64,000 nucleotides of DNA from Hirschia baltica ATCC 49814 (GTDB lineage Bacteria; Pseudomonadota; Alphaproteobacteria; Caulobacterales; Hyphomonadaceae): NCBI RefSeq assembly GCF_000023785.1, contig NC_012982.1, forward strand, positions 3,348,001-3,412,000, given 5' to 3'. Positions 27,443-35,706 of this stretch are shown here, piece by piece. The notes under the pieces are model-generated. The model had not been told where the DNA came from. It was given only the letters and a program-made list of their open reading frames with translations, and searched no databases. The position numbers and the translations under genes are program-made. Positions within the stretch are counted from its first letter, which is position 1. The number at the start of each line of letters is the position of its first letter.

Positions 27443-28801
27443 ATGTTTTCAGCACCAATACTCTTTACGATCATCGCTATCGCCACACTCTTATTTCTGG
27501 TTTTGAAAGTAAAACTCCCCGCATTCATCGCTTTGCTCATGGTGAGTTTAGGGTTTGGATTATGTGTCGGCATGACGCCCGACAATGTAATTGAAGCCGT
27601 AAAATCAGGCATGGGCGGCACGTTAGGCTTTGTTGCTATTGTCGTCGGACTTGGCGCTATGATGGGAGTATTGCTCGAACAATCTGGTGGTGTGCAGGCA
27701 ATATCAACCACTGTCCTCAAACGATTTGGAGCTGACAGATCTCAATACGCACTTGGTCTTATTGGATTTATTGTCGCCATCCCCGTTTTCTTTGATATCG
27801 CCTTCATCATATTAATGCCCGTTTTGATGGGCTTACAAAAATCAACGAAAAAGCCACTTGTTTTCTACGCAATTCCCCTCCTTGCAGGCCTTGCCGCAAC
27901 ACACGCATTCATCCCGCCAACCCCCGGCCCAATCGCCGTGGCCGACATTTTAAATGCAGACCTTGGATGGGTCATCGCATTTGGGGCTATTGCAGGCCTG
28001 CCAGCCACCCTTATTGCGGGGCCAATTTTCGCAAAAAAACTCGCAAAAATGAAAGAATTTCTAACACCTGAAGGTCTATTTGATACAAGTCCGGATACCC
28101 CGATTGAAGAGATTAAAAATCCAATCGGGTTTATGGCAGCGATCTCGACCATTTTGATACCTCTTGCGCTTATCCTCGTAAGCACACTTACAAAAATGAG
28201 TATCGACAACACACAAGAAACGCCTTTGTATATTGAGGTCATTCTCTTCACCGGACACCCTTTCATCGCCTTGTTAATTGCTTGTCTTTTCTCATGGTAT
28301 TTCATCGGTATTAGACGCGGTGTAGACGCCCCCACCTTGAATACAGCCATGGTAAAAGCCCTAGAACCAGCAGGAATTATCGTACTCGTCACTGGTGCTG
28401 GTGGCGTGTTTAAACAAATGCTTGTTTCATCAGGAGCTGGTGCAGATGTAGCAGCCCTATTGCAAGCCAATGCCTTGCCAATTGTTTGTTTTGCTTTTGT
28501 TATTGCGGTTATTGTCCGCGTTGCTCAAGGCTCGTCTACCGTCGCAATGATAACCGCTGCAGGGCTTACAGCACCCGTTGCTGAAACAATCGGCATACAA
28601 GGCCCACAACTCGCCCTGCTCGTTATCGCAATTGCTTCTGGCGCATCAGTGCTTTCACATGTCAATGATTCAGGTTTTTGGTTGGTCAGTCGGTATTTAA
28701 AATTTAGTGAAGCACAGACCTTAAAAAGCTGGACAGCGTCCACAACGATACTAGGCGGAACGGCGTTTCTGATTGTGTGTTCGCTCTGGCTAATAACCTA
28801 A
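27443..28801 (+). CDS. GntP family gluconate/sugar-acid permease
   Basis: Integral membrane permease of 452 aa with about 12-13 hydrophobic helices, belonging to the gluconate:H+ symporter (GntP) family: GLGAMMGVLLEQSGG, PVFFDIAFIILMPV and the PPTPGPIAVADIL loop are characteristic. It likely imports gluconate or a related sugar acid. GGGGAGG is near the start. A LacI-type operator lies just upstream, and the next gene is the beta-glucosidase with its own copy of that operator, so both appear to be in one regulon. Confidence 0.88.
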   Translation: MFSAPILFTIIAIATLLFLVLKVKLPAFIALLMVSLGFGLCVGMTPDNVIEAVKSGMGGTLGFVAIVVGLGAMMGVLLEQSGGVQAISTTVLKRFGADRSQYALGLIGFIVAIPVFFDIAFIILMPVLMGLQKSTKKPLVFYAIPLLAGLAATHAFIPPTPGPIAVADILNADLGWVIAFGAIAGLPATLIAGPIFAKKLAKMKEFLTPEGLFDTSPDTPIEEIKNPIGFMAAISTILIPLALILVSTLTKMSIDNTQETPLYIEVILFTGHPFIALLIACLFSWYFIGIRRGVDAPTLNTAMVKALEPAGIIVLVTGAGGVFKQMLVSSGAGADVAALLQANALPIVCFAFVIAVIVRVAQGSSTVAMITAAGLTAPVAETIGIQGPQLALLVIAIASGASVLSHVNDSGFWLVSRYLKFSEAQTLKSWTASTTILGGTAFLIVCSLWLIT

Positions 28802-28867
28802 TCCAGCCATAATCATCAGTATACGGATTAATTAAAATTATAGATAAAAAACACCATATTCTATATT

Positions 28868-28895
28868 TTGACAACGTTGACAAATAAGCCATACT
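28868..28895 (+). promoter_or_regulatory. promoter with overlapping LacI-family operator before the GH3 gene
   Basis: The palindrome TGACAAC-GTTGACA (28869-28882, one mismatch) overlaps TTGACA (28868-28873), a perfect -35 element; CATACT 16 bp downstream is a plausible -10. A repressor bound here would block RNA polymerase. Confidence 0.7.
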
Positions 28896-28996
28896 TGTGA
28901 ATAAATACGGCAAAATATTAATTTGATAAAAGATAGGGGTTTGTGTCGGAACCAGAATTTGAAACAGCTTTCAAATAATGGAGCACATATAAAAGC

Positions 28997-31363
28997 ATGA
29001 AAATTTCTTTGAAAAACAGCCTACAATCAGCTTTATGTATTGCAGCTTTAACTGGATGTACCGCACTCTCCGGTGCAGAAAACCCTAGTGCTGCAAGTCA
29101 AGCTGAAATGGTCGCAGCTAGTAAAGTTACACAAAATGATGCGGCAATGGCTTGTCTCTCTGAGCGCGCTAAAAACCTATTAGCCGTTATGAGCGTTGAA
29201 GAAAAAATTGGGCAGCTGCATCAGGCTGCCGGTGGACGCAGCAAAAACCTCAATTCAAAACTGACACCTGAAGAATTAGACAAGGTACGGCGCGGCGAAA
29301 TCGGTTCCTATCTTCACGTTGCTGGCGCAAAAGAACTTGGTGAGTTGCAAAAAGTTGCTATCGAAGAAAGCACTCATGGCATTCCGCTTCTATTCGCAAT
29401 GGATGTTGTGCATGGATATAAAACCATCTTCCCTGTTCCCCTTGGCATGGCAAGCACATGGGAACCAGCTATGTGGGAATCAGCTTCCAAAATAGCCGCT
29501 GAAGAATCAACAGCTTCCGGCCTACACTGGACATTTGCACCCATGGTCGACATTGCCCGTGATCCACGCTGGGGCCGTATAGTCGAAGGTGCTGGTGCTG
29601 ACCCCTATCTTGGTTCAGTTATGGCTGTTGCTCAGGTCAAAGGCTTTCAGGGAAATGACCTTGCCGCTGGAAACACAATGCTCGCCACCACAAAACACTT
29701 AGGTGTTTATGGAGCACCTACAGGTGGACGTGATTATGGAACAAGCGACGTATCTGAGCGCACAGTCCACGAAATCTACATGCCTCCTTTCTATGCTGCG
29801 AACGCTGCAGGAAGCGGCTCCTACATGACGGCATTTAACGATATTGCCGGCATACCAACGACAGCAAATGAAGAACTCGTAGACGGCGTTTTACGCGAAG
29901 ATTGGGGCTTTTGTGGCATGATCGTCAGCGATTGGAACGCCATTGACGAGCTACGAAACCACGGCATCGCCGCCGACCGTCCACATGCTGCTGCACTCGC
30001 GCTTAAAGCCGGTGTCGATATGGATATGACGAGCGAAGTTTATAAAAATGATCTGGCTGAAGCCATAAAACGCGATCCATCATTGATGGCTGACCTTGAT
30101 CTAGCTGCGGGCCGTATCATTACGATTAAAGAAAAACTCGGACTATTTGATAATGCTATGGCTTATCATGATGAAGCACGAGAAGCTTCGCAATTGCTGA
30201 CACCAGCTAATCGCGCTGAAGCCAGAAAAGCAGCGCAAATGGCTGCTGTTCTTTTGAAAAACGACAATAATGCGCTTCCGCTTTCTACTGAACCCCAAAG
30301 AGTGCTTGTCGCAGGCGCTCTAGCTCAAGATGCGCTAACTCAACTTGGCTCATGGCGTGCACGCGGTGATGTTAACGATGTCGTCAATATTATTGATGGT
30401 CTAAAAAACAACGCCCCTGAAGGCATAGAAATAGATTATGTGGTCGGCGCTGATCCATATAATGACGATGTTTCCGGCCTATCAGACCTGACAGAAAAAG
30501 CAGCAAATGCAGATCGTATCCTACTCGTATTGGGTGAGCATTTCGACCTTTCAGGTGAAGCGCGTAGCCGCTCCGACCTAGAAATTCCCCCAAGCCAGCA
30601 AGCCATGCTGCAAGCGGCAATTGATACAGGAAAACCTGTTTCTGTTATTCTTGTGACCGGACGTGCACTTGCCATTCCTGAGGTTGATGCAGGCGCGGAT
30701 GCAATCTTAAACATCTGGATGGGCGGTATCGAAACTGGAAATGCAGTAGCGGACCTTGTTTACGGAAAAGTATCCCCAGCAGGTCGTTTGCCGATTTCTT
30801 TTCCGCATAAAACCGGACAAGCACCATTCACTTATTCAGAAAACCCCGGTGGTCGTCCAGCAGATCCAGACATCACCAAAGATACTAACCGATTTATGGA
30901 CCTGCCAATCACACCGCTATATGCATTTGGTCATGGCTTGAGCTATTCCAGCTTTGAATACAGTGATTTAAGCGCCGCATCCAATCAGGTGACTGCCGAT
31001 GGCTCCATCGAACTTTCAGTGCAAGTTACAAACACCGGTGATGTTGCGGCCGATGAAGTTGTTCAACTTTATATGAGAGACAAACTTTCTTTCGTTGCGC
31101 GACCTAAATTGGAATTACGCGGCTTTAAACGCATCTCGCTTGAACCAAACCAAACTGCAAATGTCACATTTACGCTTTCTCCACAGCAAGCGGCAGTCTA
31201 CAAAAGCAGAAATAATTGGGCGGTTGAATCGGGTGAACTGGAGTTTTTCATCGGTCATTCTGCACAAGATTTAACATCTAGTCAGACTATTGAAATAACA
31301 ACGAGCGCAAAAAGCAAAATCCCTGCTGCGGCCATTGAAACAAAAGTGAGTGTCTCTAAATGA
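28997..31363 (+). CDS. bglX: exported GH3 family beta-glucosidase, BglX-like
   Basis: Glycoside hydrolase of family 3, 788 aa, releasing glucose from beta-glucosides. The N-terminus has a signal with lipobox LTGC (Cys21), so it is probably a periplasmic or outer-membrane lipoprotein. The TIM barrel holds the catalytic nucleophile D312 in GMIVSDWNAI; the second domain carries HFDLSGEARSRSDL, in which a glutamate may act as acid/base, and a fibronectin III-like domain ends the protein (VTNTGDVAADEVVQLYMRD). Length and layout fit BglX. The stop overlaps the lactonase start by 4 bp. Confidence 0.92.
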   Translation: MKISLKNSLQSALCIAALTGCTALSGAENPSAASQAEMVAASKVTQNDAAMACLSERAKNLLAVMSVEEKIGQLHQAAGGRSKNLNSKLTPEELDKVRRGEIGSYLHVAGAKELGELQKVAIEESTHGIPLLFAMDVVHGYKTIFPVPLGMASTWEPAMWESASKIAAEESTASGLHWTFAPMVDIARDPRWGRIVEGAGADPYLGSVMAVAQVKGFQGNDLAAGNTMLATTKHLGVYGAPTGGRDYGTSDVSERTVHEIYMPPFYAANAAGSGSYMTAFNDIAGIPTTANEELVDGVLREDWGFCGMIVSDWNAIDELRNHGIAADRPHAAALALKAGVDMDMTSEVYKNDLAEAIKRDPSLMADLDLAAGRIITIKEKLGLFDNAMAYHDEAREASQLLTPANRAEARKAAQMAAVLLKNDNNALPLSTEPQRVLVAGALAQDALTQLGSWRARGDVNDVVNIIDGLKNNAPEGIEIDYVVGADPYNDDVSGLSDLTEKAANADRILLVLGEHFDLSGEARSRSDLEIPPSQQAMLQAAIDTGKPVSVILVTGRALAIPEVDAGADAILNIWMGGIETGNAVADLVYGKVSPAGRLPISFPHKTGQAPFTYSENPGGRPADPDITKDTNRFMDLPITPLYAFGHGLSYSSFEYSDLSAASNQVTADGSIELSVQVTNTGDVAADEVVQLYMRDKLSFVARPKLELRGFKRISLEPNQTANVTFTLSPQQAAVYKSRNNWAVESGELEFFIGHSAQDLTSSQTIEITTSAKSKIPAAAIETKVSVSK

Positions 31364-32376
31364 TCTCCAGAAGAACATATTTACTTGGTAGTGGCGCGCT
31401 CGCCATCGCTGCATGTACAGCCGCAAACTCACCTGTTGAAGACAACGGCCTCGTCACTTTGGAAGCATTTGACCCTGATTTTGCAAAATACATTGCGCCA
31501 GATGCATCTGCAATCAGTCTATCAACGGGCCATCAATGGTTGGAAGGCCCAGCTTGGGATTCCAATCGTGAAACTTTGTATTTCACTGATGTCCCACAAA
31601 ATATTGCTTATGCTTGGAACCAAGCAGATGGTGTTTCTACTTTTCTAAAGCCATCGGGTTCAGATGTAACAACAGAAGATGGTTTTCGCGAACCCGGAGC
31701 AAACGGCCTTTGGTATGAAGATGGTGACACCCTCCTCATATGTAATCACGGTAAACGCGCACTTGAACGCCTCGACCTAAAATCAGGCACACGCACGCAA
31801 TTAGTATCTTCTTTCGAAGGTAAGAAATTTAACAGTCCAAATGATGTGGCTAAAGCTAAAAATGGTGATCTGTTTTTTACTGATCCCCCTTATGGACTTA
31901 CCGATCTAGATGCGTCTCCACTCAAGGAAATGAAGGCCAATGGCGTTTATGTTCTAACCTCCGAAAATGAAATTCTTCGCTTGCTTGAGGATATGACTTT
32001 TCCAAACGGTATTGCAGTTTCTCCCGATCAGAAAACTATTCTGATTAGCCAATCAGATCCTGAAAATCCTATCGTCAGAAATATCACGATTGATGAAAAT
32101 TATGCTGTCGTGTCAGATTCTGTGTTCTTCGATGCCAAAGAATATCAATCAGAAACCAGCCCGGGATTACCTGATGGCATGGCAATGGTGAGCGATGGTG
32201 CCCTCTTCGTTACTGGACCTGGTGGCGTGTTCTTATTGTCACCTAAAGGTAAAGCATTGGGACGCATCAATACTGGGAAAGCCACAGCAAATTGTGTATT
32301 TGGAGAAGCCGGCAACACGCTTTTCATCACAGCTGGCGATAGCTTGCTAAAACTACCAACACTTTGTCACGCCTAA
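31360..32376 (+). CDS. SMP-30/gluconolactonase family protein, Tat-type lipoprotein
   Basis: Six-bladed beta-propeller lactonase of 338 aa. The N-terminus SRRTYLLGSGALAIAAC joins a twin-arginine signal and a lipobox-like cysteine (Cys19), so the folded enzyme is probably exported and lipid-anchored. Propeller and metal-site segments are WLEGPAWD, ANGLWYED, KFNSPNDVAKAKNGDLFFTDPPYG and GLPDGMAM. It should hydrolyse an aldonolactone such as gluconolactone to the acid, which the GntP permease could then import. The ATGA overlap with bglX shows translational coupling. Confidence 0.88.
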   Translation: MISRRTYLLGSGALAIAACTAANSPVEDNGLVTLEAFDPDFAKYIAPDASAISLSTGHQWLEGPAWDSNRETLYFTDVPQNIAYAWNQADGVSTFLKPSGSDVTTEDGFREPGANGLWYEDGDTLLICNHGKRALERLDLKSGTRTQLVSSFEGKKFNSPNDVAKAKNGDLFFTDPPYGLTDLDASPLKEMKANGVYVLTSENEILRLLEDMTFPNGIAVSPDQKTILISQSDPENPIVRNITIDENYAVVSDSVFFDAKEYQSETSPGLPDGMAMVSDGALFVTGPGGVFLLSPKGKALGRINTGKATANCVFGEAGNTLFITAGDSLLKLPTLCHA

Positions 32377-32480
32377 TCAAAAATCTCCAATTTGTCCCTG
32401 AAGTAAAATTCGCATAAGCTGCCTCAAACCAGATTGGAATTGAAAACCGATTAGATTCCAGCGATTAAGAAAGCATTTGC

Positions 32481-33851
32481 ATGGACAAACGGTCTGATTC
32501 AATCGCGTGGCGAACCATGATCGGTTACGGGGTTGGAGATTTTGGCCTCAACATATACTGGAACTCACTCTCATTAATATTGATGTTCTGGTATGCTGAT
32601 GTTGTGGGTCTTCCCCCAGCAATAGCAGGTGTTATTTATTTTGTCGGATTGCTATGGGATGCAATCTCAGATCCGATCGTTGCCTATTTCGCTGAAAGAA
32701 CGCGAACAAAATACGGAACTTACCGGCCCTATATATTATTCGGAAGTGGACTTTTGGGGCTAGTATTTGCAATGCTCTTTTGGATTCCTCCTTTCAAAGG
32801 AAGCCTTTTGATCGCATCTCTATTGATCACACATATATTATTTCGAACTTGCTATACTTTTGTAGCCGTCCCCTATTCCGCTCTATCTTCTAGATTGTCC
32901 TTTGACAGTCGAAACCGGACAGTAATTTCTGGCGTCCGCATGTTTTGCGCATTTAGTGGTATGCTTGCCGTTTCACTTTTGTGGTTTCCATTGGTTAGAT
33001 ATTTCAATAATGGTGAAGAAACGGAGCCAAACGGCTTCCTCCTCGCAGCGACGTTCGGCAGTATCATTGCGACCAGTATGCTGCTCATTTGTTTTTTCAA
33101 TACCAAGGAACGCCGCCCCCCCGGAAAAGATCAACTACCAACCAAGAAGTTACTAGACTTCATCACCAGCACAATTTCCAACAAAGCACTCATGCTCATG
33201 CTTTTGGCAATATGCTTTCAATCTGCTGGCGGTGCGAGTTATTTAATCCCACTCACTTTCTTTATTGAAATCAATCAATCAACATTTGCGTCAAAAGAGG
33301 CAATTCTGACAGTTTCAGCCATTGCGATGTTGGCAGGCGTCCCTGTATGGACAATTGCTATCTCCAAATTTGGTAAGAAAATCGCATGGCTAGCGGCGAC
33401 TTCAGTTGTCACGCTTTCTGGTATATCTTTAGCCTTCATCCAATTGCCTCTCATTCATCGTATTCCGCCTGAGATAATAGGCCTTGGATTTGGAAGTAGC
33501 GCATTTGGTGTCCTAGTATGGTCATTCATCCCGGATACTGTTGAATATGGGCAATGGACATCAGGCGTCAGAAATGAAGCAGCAGTATTTGGCTCGGTCA
33601 CACTCGTTCAAAAAATTTCCAGCGGCATGACAGGCTTATTTGTCGGTATGATGCTGTCTTATCTGGGATATGATGCCCACCTTGAGACCCAATCAACGCC
33701 TGTCGTTCAAGGGATTCGCTTATTTATTTCTCTCTTACCCGGTCTCTTATTATTTATCTCCACCATTGTCATATTCATAATGCCTCTAAATAGACGGCGG
33801 CATGCAAATATTATCAATGAATTATCAAAATCCCGCCAATATGACGGTTAA
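32481..33851 (+). CDS. GPH-type sugar:cation symporter (MFS superfamily)
   Basis: Membrane transporter of 456 aa with about 12 helices. The N-terminal segment YGVGDFGLNIYWNSLSLILMFWY and DAISDPIVAYFAERTRTKYGTYRPYI are the hallmarks of the glycoside-pentoside-hexuronide (GPH/MelB) family. It probably imports glucose or a short beta-glucoside with a cation. It follows the lactonase gene by about 100 bp without a terminator and precedes the LacI gene by 24 bp, so it belongs to the same transcript. Confidence 0.88.
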   Translation: MDKRSDSIAWRTMIGYGVGDFGLNIYWNSLSLILMFWYADVVGLPPAIAGVIYFVGLLWDAISDPIVAYFAERTRTKYGTYRPYILFGSGLLGLVFAMLFWIPPFKGSLLIASLLITHILFRTCYTFVAVPYSALSSRLSFDSRNRTVISGVRMFCAFSGMLAVSLLWFPLVRYFNNGEETEPNGFLLAATFGSIIATSMLLICFFNTKERRPPGKDQLPTKKLLDFITSTISNKALMLMLLAICFQSAGGASYLIPLTFFIEINQSTFASKEAILTVSAIAMLAGVPVWTIAISKFGKKIAWLAATSVVTLSGISLAFIQLPLIHRIPPEIIGLGFGSSAFGVLVWSFIPDTVEYGQWTSGVRNEAAVFGSVTLVQKISSGMTGLFVGMMLSYLGYDAHLETQSTPVVQGIRLFISLLPGLLLFISTIVIFIMPLNRRRHANIINELSKSRQYDG

Positions 33852-33875
33852 AACGCAGTGTGTGAGGATGTTCTA

Positions 33876-34910
33876 ATGAACGGTCTACCCCCCAAAATGA
33901 AAGATGTGGCAGAACTTGCTGGCGTCTCTATAAAAACAGTCTCTCGCGTTTTAAACAATGAACCGCACGTCAAAGACGAATTACGAGATAAAGTCAAAAA
34001 TGCTATAGAAGCTCTTGGCTATGTGCCCAGCGCCAATGCGCGCAGCCTGCGAAGCAATCGCGGCTACAAGATTCACTATATTATGCACAATAATCGCAGT
34101 AATTATGTGAATTCTATTCAGGCAGGCACCATCCAAACCTGTCAGGACCATGGGTATCAATTGGTTGTGTCAATGCTGAAAAATATTGATGCAATGTCCG
34201 ATGATGAAATAGTGCAGCGTCTAGAACGCCTACCCACACACGGGGCACCCGATGGAGCTGTGCTTGTATCACCCCTTTCCAATCATCCCAAAGTCAATGA
34301 TATCCTTAAAGGCATGAAAATCCCAATCGCACGTATTGGCCCCAATGACATTGAAGATGATGAATACGATGTCAAAATAAACGAACGTGAAGCCGCCCAA
34401 GAAATCACCGAATACCTAATCAAACTTGGTCATCACCGCATTGGTTTTATACGCGGTAAAGAAGATCAGAATGCCACGCTCGAACGCTATAATGGCTATG
34501 TTGATGCGTTAAAAGCGCATAAACTTGAAATTGATCCTACGCTAACACAGCCAGGTAATTTCGAATTTGAAAGCGGTTTCACTGCGGGTAAACATCTACT
34601 AACATTGTCTAATTCACCTTCTGCGATCTTCGCATCAAATGATGACATGGCGGCAGGTGTGTTAAGTGCTGCTCACCAATTGGGGGTTTCTGTTCCTGAC
34701 CAACTCTCTGTTGTTGGTTTTGATGATTCAGAACTAGCCTCAAAAATTTGGCCTACTCTAACAACTATTCGCCAGCCCCTCTTGGAATTGGGAAGCGTTG
34801 CAACTGAATTGCTGATCGCAAAATCCCAAAACACAAAAGATGTATCTACAAAGAATTTTCTTCCTCATAAACTCATCATCCGAAATTCAACCGGGCCTGC
34901 TCCGGCATAA
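33876..34910 (+). CDS. LacI family transcriptional repressor of the sugar locus
   Basis: LacI/GalR regulator, 344 aa. The helix-turn-helix MKDVAELAGVSIKTVSRVLN is at residues 8-27, the hinge helix region (NARSLRSNR) near 55, and a periplasmic-binding-protein-like effector domain fills the rest (FASNDDMAAG, VVGFDDSELAS). GAGGA lies 7 nt before ATG 33876, which I prefer to a GTG six codons upstream. The two TGACAACGTT palindromes at 27385 and 28869 are its likely operators, giving autoregulation as the last gene of the operon. The inducer is probably a beta-glucoside or sugar acid. Confidence 0.9.
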   Translation: MNGLPPKMKDVAELAGVSIKTVSRVLNNEPHVKDELRDKVKNAIEALGYVPSANARSLRSNRGYKIHYIMHNNRSNYVNSIQAGTIQTCQDHGYQLVVSMLKNIDAMSDDEIVQRLERLPTHGAPDGAVLVSPLSNHPKVNDILKGMKIPIARIGPNDIEDDEYDVKINEREAAQEITEYLIKLGHHRIGFIRGKEDQNATLERYNGYVDALKAHKLEIDPTLTQPGNFEFESGFTAGKHLLTLSNSPSAIFASNDDMAAGVLSAAHQLGVSVPDQLSVVGFDDSELASKIWPTLTTIRQPLLELGSVATELLIAKSQNTKDVSTKNFLPHKLIIRNSTGPAPA

Positions 34911-34974
34911 AGTAGGAAGCTTTGAAAGCTGCACATCTTTAACAAGCGGCGTGACAATATGAAGAAAGAAGTAA

Positions 34975-35051
34975 TGGTGCACCCAAGAGGATTCGAACCT
35001 CTGACCTCTGCCTTCGGAGGGCAGCGCTCTATCCAGCTGAGCTATGGGTGC
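34975..35051 (-). tRNA. tRNA-Arg (anticodon CCG)
   Basis: A full cloverleaf is readable on the minus strand: acceptor GCACCCA/TGGGTGC, D-arm GCTC...GAGC, anticodon stem CTGCC/GGCAG with loop CTCCGAA (anticodon CCG, codon CGG), T-arm AGAGG-TTCGAAT-CCTCT. The 3' CCA is encoded. Total length is 77 nt. Confidence 0.96.
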
Positions 35052-35096
35052 AGACTTGCTGGACTATTTGGCATTTTCCGTAAGAACAATCAACAC

Positions 35097-35151
35097 GTCA
35101 CAGCAACCAAATAAGTTTTTGAGGTCGATCCCTCAAAAAGGTTGATGTGAC
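35097..35151. other. long nested hairpin between tRNA-Arg and the XRE gene
   Basis: Outer arms GTCACAGCAACC and GGTTGATGTGAC match at 11 of 12 positions; inner arms TTTTTGAGG and CCTCAAAAA are perfect around TCGATC. A 7-nt bulge lies on the left side. The 3' arms are A-rich in both directions, so it is not a standard terminator; it may end the XRE-lnt transcript in another way, protect RNA ends, or be a small mobile repeat. Confidence 0.6.
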
Positions 35152-35166
35152 ATGTTGTTTGTCAAA

Positions 35167-35592
35167 CTATGCGTTTGACTCATTGTCTGCGAATGCTTCT
35201 GCAGAATTACGTACCATCGTCAAAATTGACTGACGTAATTTCGGATCAGGAATCGATTGAAATGCAACGACAAGGTCAACTGCATCAGCATCGATCAACC
35301 CCGTCAAAGCTTGATCCTTATCACTTTCGGCAAACGAGCGATTCATCGCCTCGTCCATTTCCTCAACACCCATGAAGAAATAACCGATTGTCGTTTCGAG
35401 AACGCGTGACATTTCAAACAGCCGTCCCGCTGAAATTCTATTCACGCCCTTCTCATATTTCTGGATTTGTTGAAACGTTAACCCCAGAAGTTCCCCTAAC
35501 TTCTCTTGACTAAAGTTTAACTCTCGTCGTCTCCAGCGAACACGTCTTCCGACATGTTTATCGATTGAATTTGGTAACTTATTCTCAGACAT
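35167..35592 (-). CDS. XRE family transcriptional regulator
   Basis: Helix-turn-helix protein of 141 aa. The HTH is VRWRRRELNFSQEKLGELLGLTFQQIQKYEKG at about residues 17-48; the rest includes ETTIGYFFMGVEE, a pattern common to alphaproteobacterial regulators of this length. Its neighbours (lnt on one side, metK in relatives) are conserved; here metK is 27 kb away. Target genes are unknown. Confidence 0.88.
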   Translation of the reverse strand: MSENKLPNSIDKHVGRRVRWRRRELNFSQEKLGELLGLTFQQIQKYEKGVNRISAGRLFEMSRVLETTIGYFFMGVEEMDEAMNRSFAESDKDQALTGLIDADAVDLVVAFQSIPDPKLRQSILTMVRNSAEAFADNESNA

Positions 35593-35706
35593 TCAAAACA
35601 CTTTGTAAAACTACTGCCCCACAACAGTAGACGGGAATATGTAGGGATTACCCTAGCTCAATGATCTTTTTCCATAGTAAATCGTCTAAATTGTCAACCT
35701 AAAGGT

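Noticed and set aside
34975-35051. tRNA-Arg as attachment site of an island carrying the sugar locus
   Set aside because: No integrase gene and no second copy of the tRNA 3' end was noticed in the window.
35116-35139. Simple intrinsic terminator TTTTTGAGG/CCTCAAAAA
   Set aside because: The 3' arm is A-rich and not followed by a T-run on either strand.
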